From NCBI GenBank assembly GCA_000752215.1, contig CCFG01000014.1, positions 1 through 64,000 on the forward strand: DNA of 64,000 bases, given 5' to 3'. Position numbers and translations under genes: made by a program. Below the pieces are notes generated by a model, which did no database searches, was not told the origin of the DNA, and saw only the letters and a list, made by a program, of their open reading frames with translations. Shown here in pieces: positions 9,019-18,814 of the stretch. Origin of the DNA: a bacterium MS4. GTDB taxonomy: Bacteria; Bacillota; Clostridia; Oscillospirales; Acutalibacteraceae. The first letter of the stretch is position 1, and the number at the start of each line of letters is the position of its first letter.

Positions 9019-10719
9019 TCAGGGAGCCGAATCGGAAGCAGTCTCGGAAGCGCCGTCCGGTGCAGGCCCTTTGCTGACAACAATGGAGACCTGAGACCCG
9101 TAGGCCATCTGACTGCCCTCCTGCACATCCTTGTAGCCGATGACCATTCCTTTTTCCACCCCGGAGCTGTATTCCTCCGTTTTGGTGGGCGTAAAGCCGG
9201 CCGAGGTGACCGCTTCCGAAGCTTCCGCAAGCGTTTTCCCCGCGATCGGCGGAAGAGTGCGCACGGCGGCCCCTTCGCTGACAACGACTACGATCGCCGT
9301 TCCCCTTGCCATTTTCGTGCCCGCGGCGGGCGACTGGGAAATGATGCTGCCCTCGGGAATGGTATCGCTGAACTGCTTGCTGGACAGAAGCACCTGATAA
9401 TCCTGGCTGGAGGAGGATTCGCCCGAATTGGTCTGCTCCTGAAATACCTGGCCGACCAGATTGGGCGCCTCGATCAGATTCGGGTCGGCGGAATCGGCAG
9501 AATCCACGGAATCCAATGTCATTTCCAGCGAGCCCGCGGTTGCGGACTCAACCTGAGAGGTTTCCGAGGCGAGCGTTTCCGTATCACCCCGCCCGGTGTT
9601 GGAAATCCAGATAATCCCGACGATGGTGAACACGATCAGGGCCGCCACACAGGTCAGAATGACCCATACAAAATTGGGAACGCCCTTTTTGCCGTCGTCC
9701 TCCTCCGGCTCAGGGGCGGACCTGTGAATCCTCTGGGTATCCTCAATGGTCGCCGTGACGGTCGGCGCGGCGGAAAGCTCGGCGCGGAGCCGCTCAAAAG
9801 TGGGAGTGCGTTTGTCCGGGGAAACCTGCAGCGCGTTGGCCATCGCCGTTACCACATGGGGCGGCAGGCTGCGCATAATGCTGGTCGGAATCAAAAGCCG
9901 CATATCGTTGCGCCTTTTTAAGGCCTCCTGCGGCATGGTGCCCGTCAGGGCAAAAAACAGGGACGCGGCAAAGCCATAGACATCCGTCGACTCATTGGGG
10001 ACATAGTCCATCACATACTGCTCTATGGCGGCGCAGCCGGGAACGAGGTCCGGCGGCAAATCCGTGTCCATCCGGCGGACGGCGCTGATGCAGAAGCTGC
10101 CGAGCTTCATCCTGCCGTCCTGCATGATATTCAGGGTATCGGGAGAAATGCCAAGATGCCGGATTCCCGCCGCCTGCATCGAGCTGAGCGCGGACAGAAC
10201 GGGCATAAAGAGCTGCCTTGCGGCGTTCCAGCTGAGGTTGCCGCCGCTGCGCTCGACAAAATAGCGGAGCGTAATGCTTTCGCTCCACTCGGAAACGGTA
10301 TAGGCCGTATGATTTTCCTCAAAGATATCGTAAATCTGTACAATGGCGGAAAGCTCGCGCATGTGCGCGATCTCTCTGGAATAATTCAGAAAAGCGGCGA
10401 GACATTCGTCAAAGATGATCTCGCTGCCGCCGATCACACGGATATCCGTCCCGTTGGCGGGTCTTTCGCACAGGGTCTGCGGAAAAAACTCGCGCAGTTC
10501 AATCGGTATGTTCAGAACCGTATCGTAGCCGATATAGGTGATTCCCTCGCCGTTGCTCTTTTTCGCGCGGCCGACGATATACCGGTTCTGCAGTCTGGTC
10601 CTGTACGGAAGCGCATGGCGCATTTGTGGCTCGGAAGAACTGAAGCCGCAGTTGGAACATTCGGTTTTGCCGTTTGTATCGGACATGCAGTTCATGCATA
10701 GATTGTCAAAGCCAGTCAT
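9019..10719 (-). CDS. membrane PASTA-domain protein with degenerate kinase domain (pseudokinase)
   Basis: This 566-aa protein starts at ATG 10719, behind GGAGGAA, with an N-terminal zinc ribbon (Cys 8, 11, 21, 24). A kinase-like fold follows (about 40-310), then one membrane span (FVWVILTCVAALIVFTIVG, near 355-375) and two extracellular PASTA repeats. It resembles PknB/PrkC-type Ser/Thr kinases, but the catalytic residues are gone: the VAIK Lys is Arg76, HRD is HLG (188-190) and DFG is replaced by SFC (208-210). The P-loop region NGEGITYIGYD is partly kept. It is therefore likely a sensor or scaffold for peptidoglycan fragments rather than an active kinase. It follows yebC by 48 bases on the same strand. 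Confidence 0.85.
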   Translation of the reverse strand: MTGFDNLCMNCMSDTNGKTECSNCGFSSSEPQMRHALPYRTRLQNRYIVGRAKKSNGEGITYIGYDTVLNIPIELREFFPQTLCERPANGTDIRVIGGSEIIFDECLAAFLNYSREIAHMRELSAIVQIYDIFEENHTAYTVSEWSESITLRYFVERSGGNLSWNAARQLFMPVLSALSSMQAAGIRHLGISPDTLNIMQDGRMKLGSFCISAVRRMDTDLPPDLVPGCAAIEQYVMDYVPNESTDVYGFAASLFFALTGTMPQEALKRRNDMRLLIPTSIMRSLPPHVVTAMANALQVSPDKRTPTFERLRAELSAAPTVTATIEDTQRIHRSAPEPEEDDGKKGVPNFVWVILTCVAALIVFTIVGIIWISNTGRGDTETLASETSQVESATAGSLEMTLDSVDSADSADPNLIEAPNLVGQVFQEQTNSGESSSSQDYQVLLSSKQFSDTIPEGSIISQSPAAGTKMARGTAIVVVVSEGAAVRTLPPIAGKTLAEASEAVTSAGFTPTKTEEYSSGVEKGMVIGYKDVQEGSQMAYGSQVSIVVSKGPAPDGASETASDSAP

Positions 10720-10767
10720 CTTGCTTCCTCCATGTTTCACAAATATGGAAAAACTTTCTATATATTC

Positions 10768-11508
10768 TTAGTCGTCCATATCCGGATTATCCCAGTTGTG
10801 CCAAACATTTTGCACGTCGTCGTTGTCCTCAAGGGCATCGAGCAGACGCTGCATTTTTGTAATGGATTCTTCGTCGGTCAGCGTGGTATAGGTGTTCGGC
10901 ACCATCTCCACTTCCGCGGAAACAAACTCATAGCCTTTCTTTTCAAGGTCGTCGCGCACGCCGCTGAAATCCTCCGGCTCGGTATCAATTTCAAAGACGT
11001 CCTCGTCGGCCTGAAAATCAGACGCACCCGCTTCCAGGCTGTCCTCCATGACCTTGTCTTCCTCAAGGCCTTCCCTTTCGACGACGATCAAACCCTTTTG
11101 GGCGAACATAAACGAAACACAACCGGTGGTGCCGAGGTTGCCGCCGAATTTGTCGAAATAATGGCGGACGTCGCCGGCGGTACGGTTGCGGTTGTCGGTC
11201 AGCGTTTCCACAATGACCGCGATGCCGTTCGGGCCGTATCCTTCGTATGTAATGTTTTCATACTTGGTATCGTCCCCGTCTCCGGCAGCTTTTTTGATAA
11301 TGCGTTCAATATTGTCATTAGGCACATTGTTGGCCTTCGCCTTGGCAACGCAGTCCTTTAATTTCGAGTTGGTGTTGGGGTCCGGGCCGCCGCCCTCTTT
11401 TACCGCTACGGCAAGCTCGCGGCCGATTTTTGTAAATACTTTCGCCTTTGCGCCGTCTGTCTTTTCTTTTTTACGTTTGATATTATTCCATTTTGAATGG
11501 CCAGACAT
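10768..11508 (-). CDS. yebC: YebC/PmpR family protein
   Basis: This 246-aa protein begins [19 protein letters not shown], the family signature; GGGAGGAA upstream fixes the start at 11508. The rest is typical: [43 protein letters not shown], and an acidic C-terminus. The family is reported both as DNA-binding regulators and as ribosome-associated translation factors, so its role here is not decided by sequence. It is upstream of the PASTA pseudokinase on the same strand and may be co-transcribed with it. Confidence 0.95.
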   Translation of the reverse strand: MSGHSKWNNIKRKKEKTDGAKAKVFTKIGRELAVAVKEGGGPDPNTNSKLKDCVAKAKANNVPNDNIERIIKKAAGDGDDTKYENITYEGYGPNGIAVIVETLTDNRNRTAGDVRHYFDKFGGNLGTTGCVSFMFAQKGLIVVEREGLEEDKVMEDSLEAGASDFQADEDVFEIDTEPEDFSGVRDDLEKKGYEFVSAEVEMVPNTYTTLTDEESITKMQRLLDALEDNDDVQNVWHNWDNPDMDD

Positions 11509-11546
11509 ATTTTTTCCTCCCAAATAATAGGTTACATTTTATAATA

Positions 11547-12275
11547 TCACAATTCACATTCTATGGCAAGCGCCAGCTCCCGGGCGGAATTCCGCGCTTT
11601 TTCAAACGTTTCGCGGCCTTCGTCAAAATCCGTTCCCGGCCAGACAGCCATGCCCGCGATTGAGGTATTGATGACGGAAAACGCCAGCTTCAGCTGGCGG
11701 GCAATGATTTGTGCGCCCTCACAGTCCTTTGAGCCGCAGGTAACCAGTACGGCGGCCAGCTTATGCTTTTCGACCGGGTTCCTGATGCCGAGGGAAAACC
11801 GAGCCGCGAAATACCGTTGCGTCCGGTCGACAATCGCCTTGAGCGGCGCGGGCAGGCTGAGGTTGTAAACCGGCGTGGCGACGACGATCACGTCCGCGGC
11901 GCGGATCAGCGCGTCGATATCGTCAAAGTCCGGCTGCGAGCATCTTTCTTCCCCGACACAGACGTTGCAGGCAATACAGGGCGCAATGTTCCGCTCGTAG
12001 GCGCTGACGGTCTCGATCCGCGTATTTCCTTCCAGCGGTTTCAGAAATTCGTTCAGAAGTCTCGCGGTGGCCCCGTTCCTGTTGGGGGAACCGAAAAAGA
12101 CAAGCACCAGCTTCTGCTCCTCCGCATTTTCCCGCAAAGCATCCGTATGCAAACCGACCACCCCTTTCACAAGAACGAAAGCCGATCCGGTTTTTCCGTC
12201 CGGCCGAATAATAAGGTCCAGGCACCCGGACAATGTTAAGCCTGCTTTAAACGTTTGTAAAATATCGTTTATCAT
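11547..12275 (-). CDS. NADPH-dependent FMN reductase / flavodoxin-like oxidoreductase
   Basis: This 242-aa frame has a flavodoxin-like fold: the FMN phosphate loop FFGSPNRNGATARLL near residues 60-74, a CIACNVCVGEERC cysteine stretch, VVATPVYNLSLPAPLKAIVDR, and a C-terminal Rossmann pattern. Such proteins reduce flavins, quinones or metals using NAD(P)H. The first 50 or so residues are extra compared with most family members. A later start at a GTG or TTG near 12130-12155 is possible. It is divergent from the dehydratase activase gene. Confidence 0.8.
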   Translation of the reverse strand: MINDILQTFKAGLTLSGCLDLIIRPDGKTGSAFVLVKGVVGLHTDALRENAEEQKLVLVFFGSPNRNGATARLLNEFLKPLEGNTRIETVSAYERNIAPCIACNVCVGEERCSQPDFDDIDALIRAADVIVVATPVYNLSLPAPLKAIVDRTQRYFAARFSLGIRNPVEKHKLAAVLVTCGSKDCEGAQIIARQLKLAFSVINTSIAGMAVWPGTDFDEGRETFEKARNSARELALAIECEL

Positions 12276-12443
12276 CTGATTTCAGGAATAACAATATTTA
12301 GCATTCTATTATAATAATTGTACCATACAGCCCCGCCGGTGGGAAGAGCAAACCTGTCGAAATCCGTGCGCCGCCGCGGGAGGGATGAAAATTTTCACCG
12401 ACGGAAAGGCGCGGAACACCCAAAGATTTATAAAGTCTGTCGC

Positions 12444-12473
12444 TTGACAATGTGGACTATTTTAGGCTAAAAT
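12444..12473 (+). promoter_or_regulatory. promoter of the dehydratase activase operon
   Basis: TTGACA (12444-12449) and TAAAAT (12468-12473) are 18 bases apart, about 50 bp upstream of the activase start. Confidence 0.6.
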
Positions 12474-12521
12474 GTATTATTATCGTTCATGGAATAATAT
12501 AATCAGAAACGGTGGCATTTT

Positions 12522-15416
12522 ATGAAAATCGGCTTAGATGTCGGCTCCACCACGATCAAATGCGTGGTGCTGGACGACGGCAATCAAATCATATATCAAT
12601 CTTATGAGAGGCATTTTTCCCAGATTACGCAAAAAATGTCGGAGCTTCTCACAAGAATCAATCAGGAACTCCTCAAAGGCGCGAAGGCCCGGCTTACGGT
12701 TTCCGGTTCCGCCGGAATGGGAATTTCGCAGTCCTGCAAGCTGCCGTTTATTCAGGAGGTTTACGCGACCCGCGTGGCGATCGGGAAGCTGATTCCCGAC
12801 GCGGACGTCATCATTGAGCTCGGCGGAGAGGACGCGAAAATGCTGTTTTTATCCGGCGGCATGGAGGTCCGCATGAACGGCTCCTGTGCCGGAGGCACCG
12901 GCGCTTTTATTGACCAGATGGCGACTCTTTTGAATATTTCGCTGGACGAAATGGACCGGCTGGCGGAACAGTACGAGAAAATATACACCATTGCCTCGCG
13001 CTGCGGCGTGTTCGCAAAGTCGGACGTGCAGCCCCTGCTGAATCAGGGCGCGCGCAAAAGCGATATTTCGGCGAGCATCTTCGCCGCCGTGGCGAACCAG
13101 ACGATCGCGGGGCTGGCACAGGGCCGGAAAATCGCCGGCAAAGTGATTTATCTGGGCGGGCCGCTCACCTTTTTGCCGCAGCTGCGCGCAAGCTTTGACC
13201 AGGCGCTGAAAACACAGGGCGTATGCCCCGAAAATTCCCTTTATTATGTAGCAATGGGGGCAGCGCTGAGCAGCGACACCGAAATCGACCTAAAAACCGC
13301 TCTGGAAAGCATCGCCGCCTACGGCAATACGGCAAACTTTCTTTCCATTCCCCCGCTGTTTGAAACACAGGCGGATTACGACGCCTTTACCCACCGCCAC
13401 TCCGAATGCAAAGCGCCGCGCGGCAGCGCGGAAACCTACACGGGCGACGCCTACCTGGGGATCGACGCGGGTTCAACCACGGTAAAGGCCGTTTTGCTTG
13501 GCAAGGACGGCGAAGTGCTGGATTCCATTTACCGCAGCAATTCGGGCAACCCGGTGCCGATCATCCGGGAATACCTGCTCAGCGTTTCCGACCGCTTCCC
13601 GAAAATCCGGATCGCCGCGGGCGCCGTGACGGGTTACGGCGAAGAGCTTCTGAAAAACGCCTTCAATATTGACTTTGGCATCGTGGAAACGGTGGCGCAC
13701 TTTACGGCAGCCAAATGTTTTCTGCCCAACGTCGATTTTGTCATCGACATCGGCGGACAGGATATGAAATGCTTTAAAATCCGCAACGGAGCAATCGATA
13801 ATATTTTTTTGAACGAAGCCTGCTCCTCCGGCTGCGGTTCTTTTTTACAGACCTTCGCCAACACGCTCGGCTATGAGATAGAAGATTTCGCGAAGCTGGG
13901 CCTGTTTGCGAAGCACCCGGTGGATTTGGGTTCCCGCTGCACCGTGTTCATGAACTCGCAGGTCAAGCAGGCGCAGAAGGACGGCGCGACCACCGAGGAT
14001 ATTTCCGCCGGCCTTTCCGTCAGCGTGGTGAAAAACGCGATCTACAAGGTCATCCGCGCGGCTTCAGCCGAGGAGCTGGGCCGAAACATTGTGGTACAGG
14101 GCGGCACCTTCCTGAACGACGCGGTGCTGCGTGTGTTTGAAAACGAGCTGGGCGTCAACGTTTCCCGCCCGGATATTTCCGGCCTGATGGGCGCTTACGG
14201 AGCGGGAATCTACGCCAGAGCCCATTCAAACGGGCAGAGCGCGATCATCGGCAGGGAGGAATTGGAAAACTTCCAGCACGACGTCAGGGTCACCTCCTGC
14301 GGGCTGTGCAACAACCACTGCCGGCTGACCATCAACATTTTCGGCGGAAACCGGCGCTTTATCGGCGGAAACCGCTGCGAAAAGCCGGTGACGAAGCGCA
14401 CGTCGGAGGATGAGCTCAACATGTACGCCTATAAGCTCGGGGTGCTGCGCTCTTACCAGCCCATACCGGGCAGAAGGGGCAAAATCGGCATTCCGATGGG
14501 GCTGAATCTCTATGAGCTTCTCCCCTTCTGGCACACCTTTTTTACCAGGCTCGGCTTTGAGGTAACGCTCTCTCCCCTTTCCAGCAGAGAGCTTTACATC
14601 GAGGGCCAGAGCACCATTCCTTCCGATACGGTGTGTTTCCCCGCAAAGCTGATGCACGGGCATGTGCAGGCTTTGATCGACGAGGGCGTCAGAAATATTT
14701 TTTACCCCTGCATGTCGTATAATTTCGACGAGGGTCTGGGCGACAATCACTACAACTGCCCCGTCGTTGCCTATTATCCGGAGGTCATTTCCGCAAACAT
14801 GAGCATGCCGGAAGGCTTCCACTTTATCCACGACTATGTGGGAATCCACAGAAAACGCGACTTCCCGAAAAAGATGCACGGGATTCTTTCCGGATATTTT
14901 GACGATATCTCCCTTTCTGAGGTGAAAGAAGCGGCAAAAGAAGCATACCGCGAATATGACGGCTATTTTGCGAAAATACACGAAAAGGGCGACCAGATCA
15001 TTGCCGAAGCGCAGAAGCAGCAGAAGCCGATCATCGTCCTGAGCGGAAGGCCCTACCATCTTGACCCGGAAATCAACCACGGCATCGACAAGCTGATCGT
15101 CAGCCTGGGCGCGGCGGTCATCTCGGAAGACGTGCTGAGCGATAAGGTAAAACGCTTCCACACCACGGTTCTGAACCAGTGGACCTATCACGCAAGGCTG
15201 TACGCGGCCGCCGAATATATCGGCGACAAGCCCGACATGAACCTTGTCCAGCTCGTTTCGTTCGGCTGCGGCGTAGACGCTATTACCACCGACGAGGTGC
15301 GCAGCATTCTGGAAGCGAACGACAAAATTTACACACAGATCAAAATCGATGAAATTACGAATCTCGGCGCGGTAAAGATCAGGCTGCGCAGCCTCTTTGC
15401 CGCTCTGGAGAAATGA
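12522..15416 (+). CDS. 2-hydroxyacyl-CoA dehydratase activase, tandem BadF/BcrA ATPase plus DUF2229
   Basis: This 964-aa protein has two ASKHA-type ATPase domains. The first (1 to about 255) starts GLDVGSTTIKCVVLD and carries GGEDAK and NGSCAGGTGAF. The second (about 312-580) starts LGIDAGSTTVKAVLL and carries IDIGGQDMK and NEACSSGCGSF. A DUF2229 region (about 625-860) follows, with CGLCNNHCRLTINIFGGNRR. Activators of this family use ATP to push an electron from a [4Fe-4S] cluster to a dehydratase. The tandem arrangement supplies both halves of the usual homodimer. The substrate is not known. Its stop codon is in frame with the next gene, which carries the dehydratase-like part. Confidence 0.9.
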   Translation: MKIGLDVGSTTIKCVVLDDGNQIIYQSYERHFSQITQKMSELLTRINQELLKGAKARLTVSGSAGMGISQSCKLPFIQEVYATRVAIGKLIPDADVIIELGGEDAKMLFLSGGMEVRMNGSCAGGTGAFIDQMATLLNISLDEMDRLAEQYEKIYTIASRCGVFAKSDVQPLLNQGARKSDISASIFAAVANQTIAGLAQGRKIAGKVIYLGGPLTFLPQLRASFDQALKTQGVCPENSLYYVAMGAALSSDTEIDLKTALESIAAYGNTANFLSIPPLFETQADYDAFTHRHSECKAPRGSAETYTGDAYLGIDAGSTTVKAVLLGKDGEVLDSIYRSNSGNPVPIIREYLLSVSDRFPKIRIAAGAVTGYGEELLKNAFNIDFGIVETVAHFTAAKCFLPNVDFVIDIGGQDMKCFKIRNGAIDNIFLNEACSSGCGSFLQTFANTLGYEIEDFAKLGLFAKHPVDLGSRCTVFMNSQVKQAQKDGATTEDISAGLSVSVVKNAIYKVIRAASAEELGRNIVVQGGTFLNDAVLRVFENELGVNVSRPDISGLMGAYGAGIYARAHSNGQSAIIGREELENFQHDVRVTSCGLCNNHCRLTINIFGGNRRFIGGNRCEKPVTKRTSEDELNMYAYKLGVLRSYQPIPGRRGKIGIPMGLNLYELLPFWHTFFTRLGFEVTLSPLSSRELYIEGQSTIPSDTVCFPAKLMHGHVQALIDEGVRNIFYPCMSYNFDEGLGDNHYNCPVVAYYPEVISANMSMPEGFHFIHDYVGIHRKRDFPKKMHGILSGYFDDISLSEVKEAAKEAYREYDGYFAKIHEKGDQIIAEAQKQQKPIIVLSGRPYHLDPEINHGIDKLIVSLGAAVISEDVLSDKVKRFHTTVLNQWTYHARLYAAAEYIGDKPDMNLVQLVSFGCGVDAITTDEVRSILEANDKIYTQIKIDEITNLGAVKIRLRSLFAALEK

Positions 15417-15425
15417 GGTGATTCT

Positions 15426-16724
15426 TTGGCAGAACTGAAATTCAGCAAGGACGGACGCTTGCTTTTCACGAAGGAAATGAAAAAGGAATATACCATTCTC
15501 TGCCCCATGATGGCTCCCATCCATTTTCAGCTGATCGTAAACGTGCTGAACAACTGCGGATACCATATTGAGCTTTTGACGAACGACGGCCCGAACGTTG
15601 TGCAGGAGGGCCTGAAATATGTCCATAACGACACCTGCTACCCCGCTTTGCTGGTCATCGGCCAGTTTATCGATGCGCTTCACTCCGGGAAATACGACCT
15701 GGACCGCACCGCGCTGATTATTACCCAGACAGGCGGCGGCTGCCGCGCGTCCAACTATATCCATCTTCTGCGCAAGGCGCTGAAAAAGGCCGGGCTGGAA
15801 CGGGTGCCGGTTGTTTCGCTCAATATGTCCGGGCTGGAAAGCAACCCCGGATTTACGCTGACCCTGCCGATGCTGCGGAAATTTATCGCGGGGCTTGTCT
15901 ACGGCGACGCGCTGATGCAGCTGGACAACCAGACGAAGGCATATGAAACTATCCCCGGCGAAAGCGGCCGGATGGTCAAAAAATGGACGGACGCCCTGAC
16001 AGAGCAGTTCAATCAGGGGCAGGGTCTGTCGCTGAAACAGCTGAAAGAAAACCTCCATCAAATCGTTCACGATTTCGCACAGATCGAAATCGACCGCAGG
16101 CCGAAAATCAAGGTCGGCATTGTCGGGGAAATCTATGTGAAATATTCCGCGCTGGGCAACAATCATCTGGAGGATTTCCTCGCGGAACAGGATTGTGAGG
16201 TAAACGTGCCGGGCCTCCTGAATTTCGGGCTTTTCAAGGTCGACAACCGGCTGGAGGATATCAAGCTGTACGGCGGGAACAAGGCAAAGTACGTGGTCGT
16301 CAAGGCATTGATGGACTATCTGCTGAAAATGCAGGACATCCTGATCCGCGCGGTGAAAACCGAGCCCCGCTTTCTGGCGCCGGAGCCCTACGCCCACACG
16401 AAAAGCCTGGTGAAAAACGTCATCGGCTACGGCAACAAGATGGGCGAAGGCTGGCTTCTGACCGCGGAAATGCTGGAGCTGGTCGAACAGGGTTATGAGA
16501 ATATCGTGTGCACACAGCCGTTCGGCTGCCTGCCGAACCACATCTGCGGCAAAGGCATGATTCACCGGATTAAAGCGGTGGACGAACGGTCCAATATTGT
16601 CCCCATCGATTATGACCCGAGCGCGACGCGTGTCAATCAGGAAAACCGGATCAAGCTGATGCTGGCCGTTGCCAGGGAGAAGCTTGCCGCGCAAACGAAT
16701 GAAGAGACGGAGAAAAGATCATGA
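15426..16724 (+). CDS. 2-hydroxyacyl-CoA dehydratase-like (HgdB/FldB-type) protein
   Basis: This 432-aa protein starts at TTG 15426, three codons after the TGA of the preceding gene and in the same frame; GAGGTG at the stop can serve as ribosome site. It has the HGD-D pattern: [54 protein letters not shown] and [19 protein letters not shown], with cysteines that could bind an iron-sulfur cluster. In many Clostridia this region is fused to the activase as one protein of about 1,400 aa. Here it is split or terminated. The gene overlaps mscL by ATGA. Confidence 0.85.
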   Translation: MAELKFSKDGRLLFTKEMKKEYTILCPMMAPIHFQLIVNVLNNCGYHIELLTNDGPNVVQEGLKYVHNDTCYPALLVIGQFIDALHSGKYDLDRTALIITQTGGGCRASNYIHLLRKALKKAGLERVPVVSLNMSGLESNPGFTLTLPMLRKFIAGLVYGDALMQLDNQTKAYETIPGESGRMVKKWTDALTEQFNQGQGLSLKQLKENLHQIVHDFAQIEIDRRPKIKVGIVGEIYVKYSALGNNHLEDFLAEQDCEVNVPGLLNFGLFKVDNRLEDIKLYGGNKAKYVVVKALMDYLLKMQDILIRAVKTEPRFLAPEPYAHTKSLVKNVIGYGNKMGEGWLLTAEMLELVEQGYENIVCTQPFGCLPNHICGKGMIHRIKAVDERSNIVPIDYDPSATRVNQENRIKLMLAVAREKLAAQTNEETEKRS

Positions 16725-17128
16725 AAAAATTAGTCAGTGAATTTAAAGAATTTGCCATGCGCGGAAACGTCATGGATATGGCGGTCGGCGTTGTCATAGG
16801 CGCTGCGTTCGGAAAAATCGTGTCTTCGCTGGTAGCCGACATCATTATGCCCGTGCTTTCGCTGGTTACCGGCAGAATCAATTTGACGGCTTTGGCGGTG
16901 ACCATTCCCGCGGCGATGGGAAGTCCCAAACCGATTATCATTACTTACGGAAATTTCCTGCAGACGGTGCTGGATTTCATCGCTGTCGCTTTTTCCATTT
17001 TCCTTGTCATTAAGGCATCCAACCGCCTGAAACGGAAAAAGGAAGAGACCCCGCCCGCCGCCCCGGAAATCAGCCGGGAAGAAGCGCTGCTGACGGAAAT
17101 CCGCGACCTGCTGAAAAAGGAAAACTGA
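16721..17128 (+). CDS. mscL: large-conductance mechanosensitive channel MscL
   Basis: This 135-aa inner-membrane pore opens under membrane tension to release solutes during osmotic down-shock. It begins [34 protein letters not shown], the conserved first helix, with a second membrane helix ([20 protein letters not shown]) and a charged C-terminal bundle ([18 protein letters not shown]). Length is standard. The start overlaps the previous stop (ATGA), so it is translationally coupled to the dehydratase gene, an arrangement with no obvious functional link. Confidence 0.96.
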   Translation: MKKLVSEFKEFAMRGNVMDMAVGVVIGAAFGKIVSSLVADIIMPVLSLVTGRINLTALAVTIPAAMGSPKPIIITYGNFLQTVLDFIAVAFSIFLVIKASNRLKRKKEETPPAAPEISREEALLTEIRDLLKKEN

Positions 17129-17150
17129 CAGAAAAACACCGTGTAAAACA

Positions 17151-17187
17151 CATCCCCAGCCGGCATTGCTGTCGGCTGGGGATTTTT
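17151..17187. terminator. terminator after mscL
   Basis: An 11-bp stem (17151-17161 with 17172-17182) is followed by ATTTTTATC. It lies between convergent mscL and the metallo-hydrolase gene. Confidence 0.8.
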
Positions 17188-17206
17188 ATCGTTCTGTTAA
17201 CGCGGA

Positions 17207-18811
17207 TTACCGGTTCCATTTCTCGCTCAGCGCGTTGATCTGGTCGGCAAATTTGGCAAGGTCCTTGTTCGCGCCGCCCTCGTTTCGCTGTATCACCTGT
17301 ACCAGCCGCTTTCCAGCCTCCGTCAGGCGAGCAAACGGAGCGGAAAATTTCTTTCCCCTGTCCTCCCTGCGCGGGCTGCGCAGCTCCGGCGCGACGCCCT
17401 CTTCCAGAATGCTGTTTTCCGCCAGGTCAAAGGAGGCTTCAAAATTGGGGACAATCGCGTTGTAGCCCAGCTGCCGCAGGGTGTCGCCGAACATCTCGCT
17501 GACCTGCAGTTCCCCGTGAACCACGAACACGCGCTTCGGTTTGGGGTCAAACGCCTGAATCCACTGAATCAGGCCAGCCCGGTCTGCGTGCGCGGAAAGC
17601 GCCCGGAAATTGTAAATATGCGCCTGTACCGTGATTTCTTCGCCGAAAAGCTTCACCTGATCGATCCCGTCGACCAGCATTCTGCCCAGGGTGCCGTTGG
17701 CCTGATAGCCCACAAACACGACCGCGCATTCCGGCCGCCACAGATTATGCTTGAGGTGGTGGCGGATTCGTCCGGCTTCGCACATCCCGCTGGAGGAAAT
17801 GATGACCTTGGGTACGTTGTCCATATTCAGCGCTTTGGATTCCTCCACGCTGGCGCAGATATTCAGGTTAGAAAAACGAATCGGCTCAAATCCGGCCCTG
17901 ATGACCTTGACGGCGGCATCGTCGGCGTAACCGTCCAGATTGCCGCCGTAGATTTTGGTTGCTTCCGCCGCAAGCGGGCTGTCCACATAAACCGGGAAAT
18001 CCGGGTTGCTCCTGACAAGGCCGCGTTCCTTCATCTCACGGATATAGTAAAGCAGCTCCTGCGTGCGGCCGACCGCAAAGCTGGGGATGACCACGTTGCC
18101 CCCGGCAGAAAGGGTTTTATCGAAAACCTCGGCGAGCTTCGGGACATAGTCGTCCATCTTCTCGTGATCGCGGTCGCCGTAGGTCGATTCCATCACCACA
18201 TAATCCGCTTCCCGGATATACTGCGGGTCACGGATGATCGGCTGGTTTTTGTTGCCGATGTCCCCGGAAAAGACGATTTTTTTCGTCTTGCCGTGCTCCG
18301 TCAGCCACATTTCCACCGCCGCGGAGCCGAGCAGGTGACCGGCGTCCGTAAAGCGGAACCGGACCCCTTCGCAAAGCTCCACCATTTCCCCGTAGGAAAA
18401 CGGGACCAGCCGGTTCAGCGTTTCCTGCGCGTCCTCCACGGTGTAAATCGGCTCTTCCGGTTCGCGCCCGGCACGCCTTCCCTTCCGGTTCTCGTTGATC
18501 GCGTCCATCTCCTGTATATGGGCGCTGTCGCGCAGCATGATGGAAAGCAGCTTGCAGGTCGCCCCGGTCGCGTACATTTTCCCGTCATAGCCGTTTTTGA
18601 CCAGAAGCGGCAGCCGTCCGCTGTGGTCAATATGCGCGTGTGTTACGATGACATAATCGATCTGGGACGCATAAAAAGGCAGCCTGTGGTTGTCGTCCTC
18701 GTCGGCGCCCTGCTGCAGGCCGCAGTCGATCAGTATTTTTCTTCCGTTTACAAGTAAGCAGTGGCAGCTTCCGGTGACCTCTTTGTCCGCACCGTAAAAT
18801 ATCAGTTGCAT
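17207..18811 (-). CDS. MBL-fold beta-CASP metallo-hydrolase (RNA-processing type)
   Basis: This 534-aa enzyme has the metallo-beta-lactamase motifs THAHIDHSGRLP (near residues 56-67), DAGHLLGSAAVEMW and FSGDIGNKNQP. The beta-CASP insert includes VMESTYGDRDHEK and PSFAVGRTQELLYYI, and the C-terminal motifs are SSSGMCEAGRI and VHGELQV. It matches the CPSF/YSH1-like group of bacterial RNA hydrolases; zinc ions would be bound by the His/Asp set. It differs from RNase J in overall order and length. RNA cleavage is family knowledge; its targets here are unknown. It is followed 3 bases away by exoA-like DNA repair on the same strand. Confidence 0.88.
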   Translation of the reverse strand: MQLIFYGADKEVTGSCHCLLVNGRKILIDCGLQQGADEDDNHRLPFYASQIDYVIVTHAHIDHSGRLPLLVKNGYDGKMYATGATCKLLSIMLRDSAHIQEMDAINENRKGRRAGREPEEPIYTVEDAQETLNRLVPFSYGEMVELCEGVRFRFTDAGHLLGSAAVEMWLTEHGKTKKIVFSGDIGNKNQPIIRDPQYIREADYVVMESTYGDRDHEKMDDYVPKLAEVFDKTLSAGGNVVIPSFAVGRTQELLYYIREMKERGLVRSNPDFPVYVDSPLAAEATKIYGGNLDGYADDAAVKVIRAGFEPIRFSNLNICASVEESKALNMDNVPKVIISSSGMCEAGRIRHHLKHNLWRPECAVVFVGYQANGTLGRMLVDGIDQVKLFGEEITVQAHIYNFRALSAHADRAGLIQWIQAFDPKPKRVFVVHGELQVSEMFGDTLRQLGYNAIVPNFEASFDLAENSILEEGVAPELRSPRREDRGKKFSAPFARLTEAGKRLVQVIQRNEGGANKDLAKFADQINALSEKWNR

Positions 18812-18814
18812 CCT

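Noticed and set aside
12341-12420. c-di-GMP-I riboswitch-like GCAAACC...CGAAA
   Set aside because: The downstream conserved half (GGGACGCAAAGCC-like) is missing and the mapped promoter lies after it.
14226-16694. 822-codon minus-strand frame opposite the dehydratase genes
   Set aside because: GC-rich coding DNA leaves the antisense frame open; the plus-strand proteins are clear family members.
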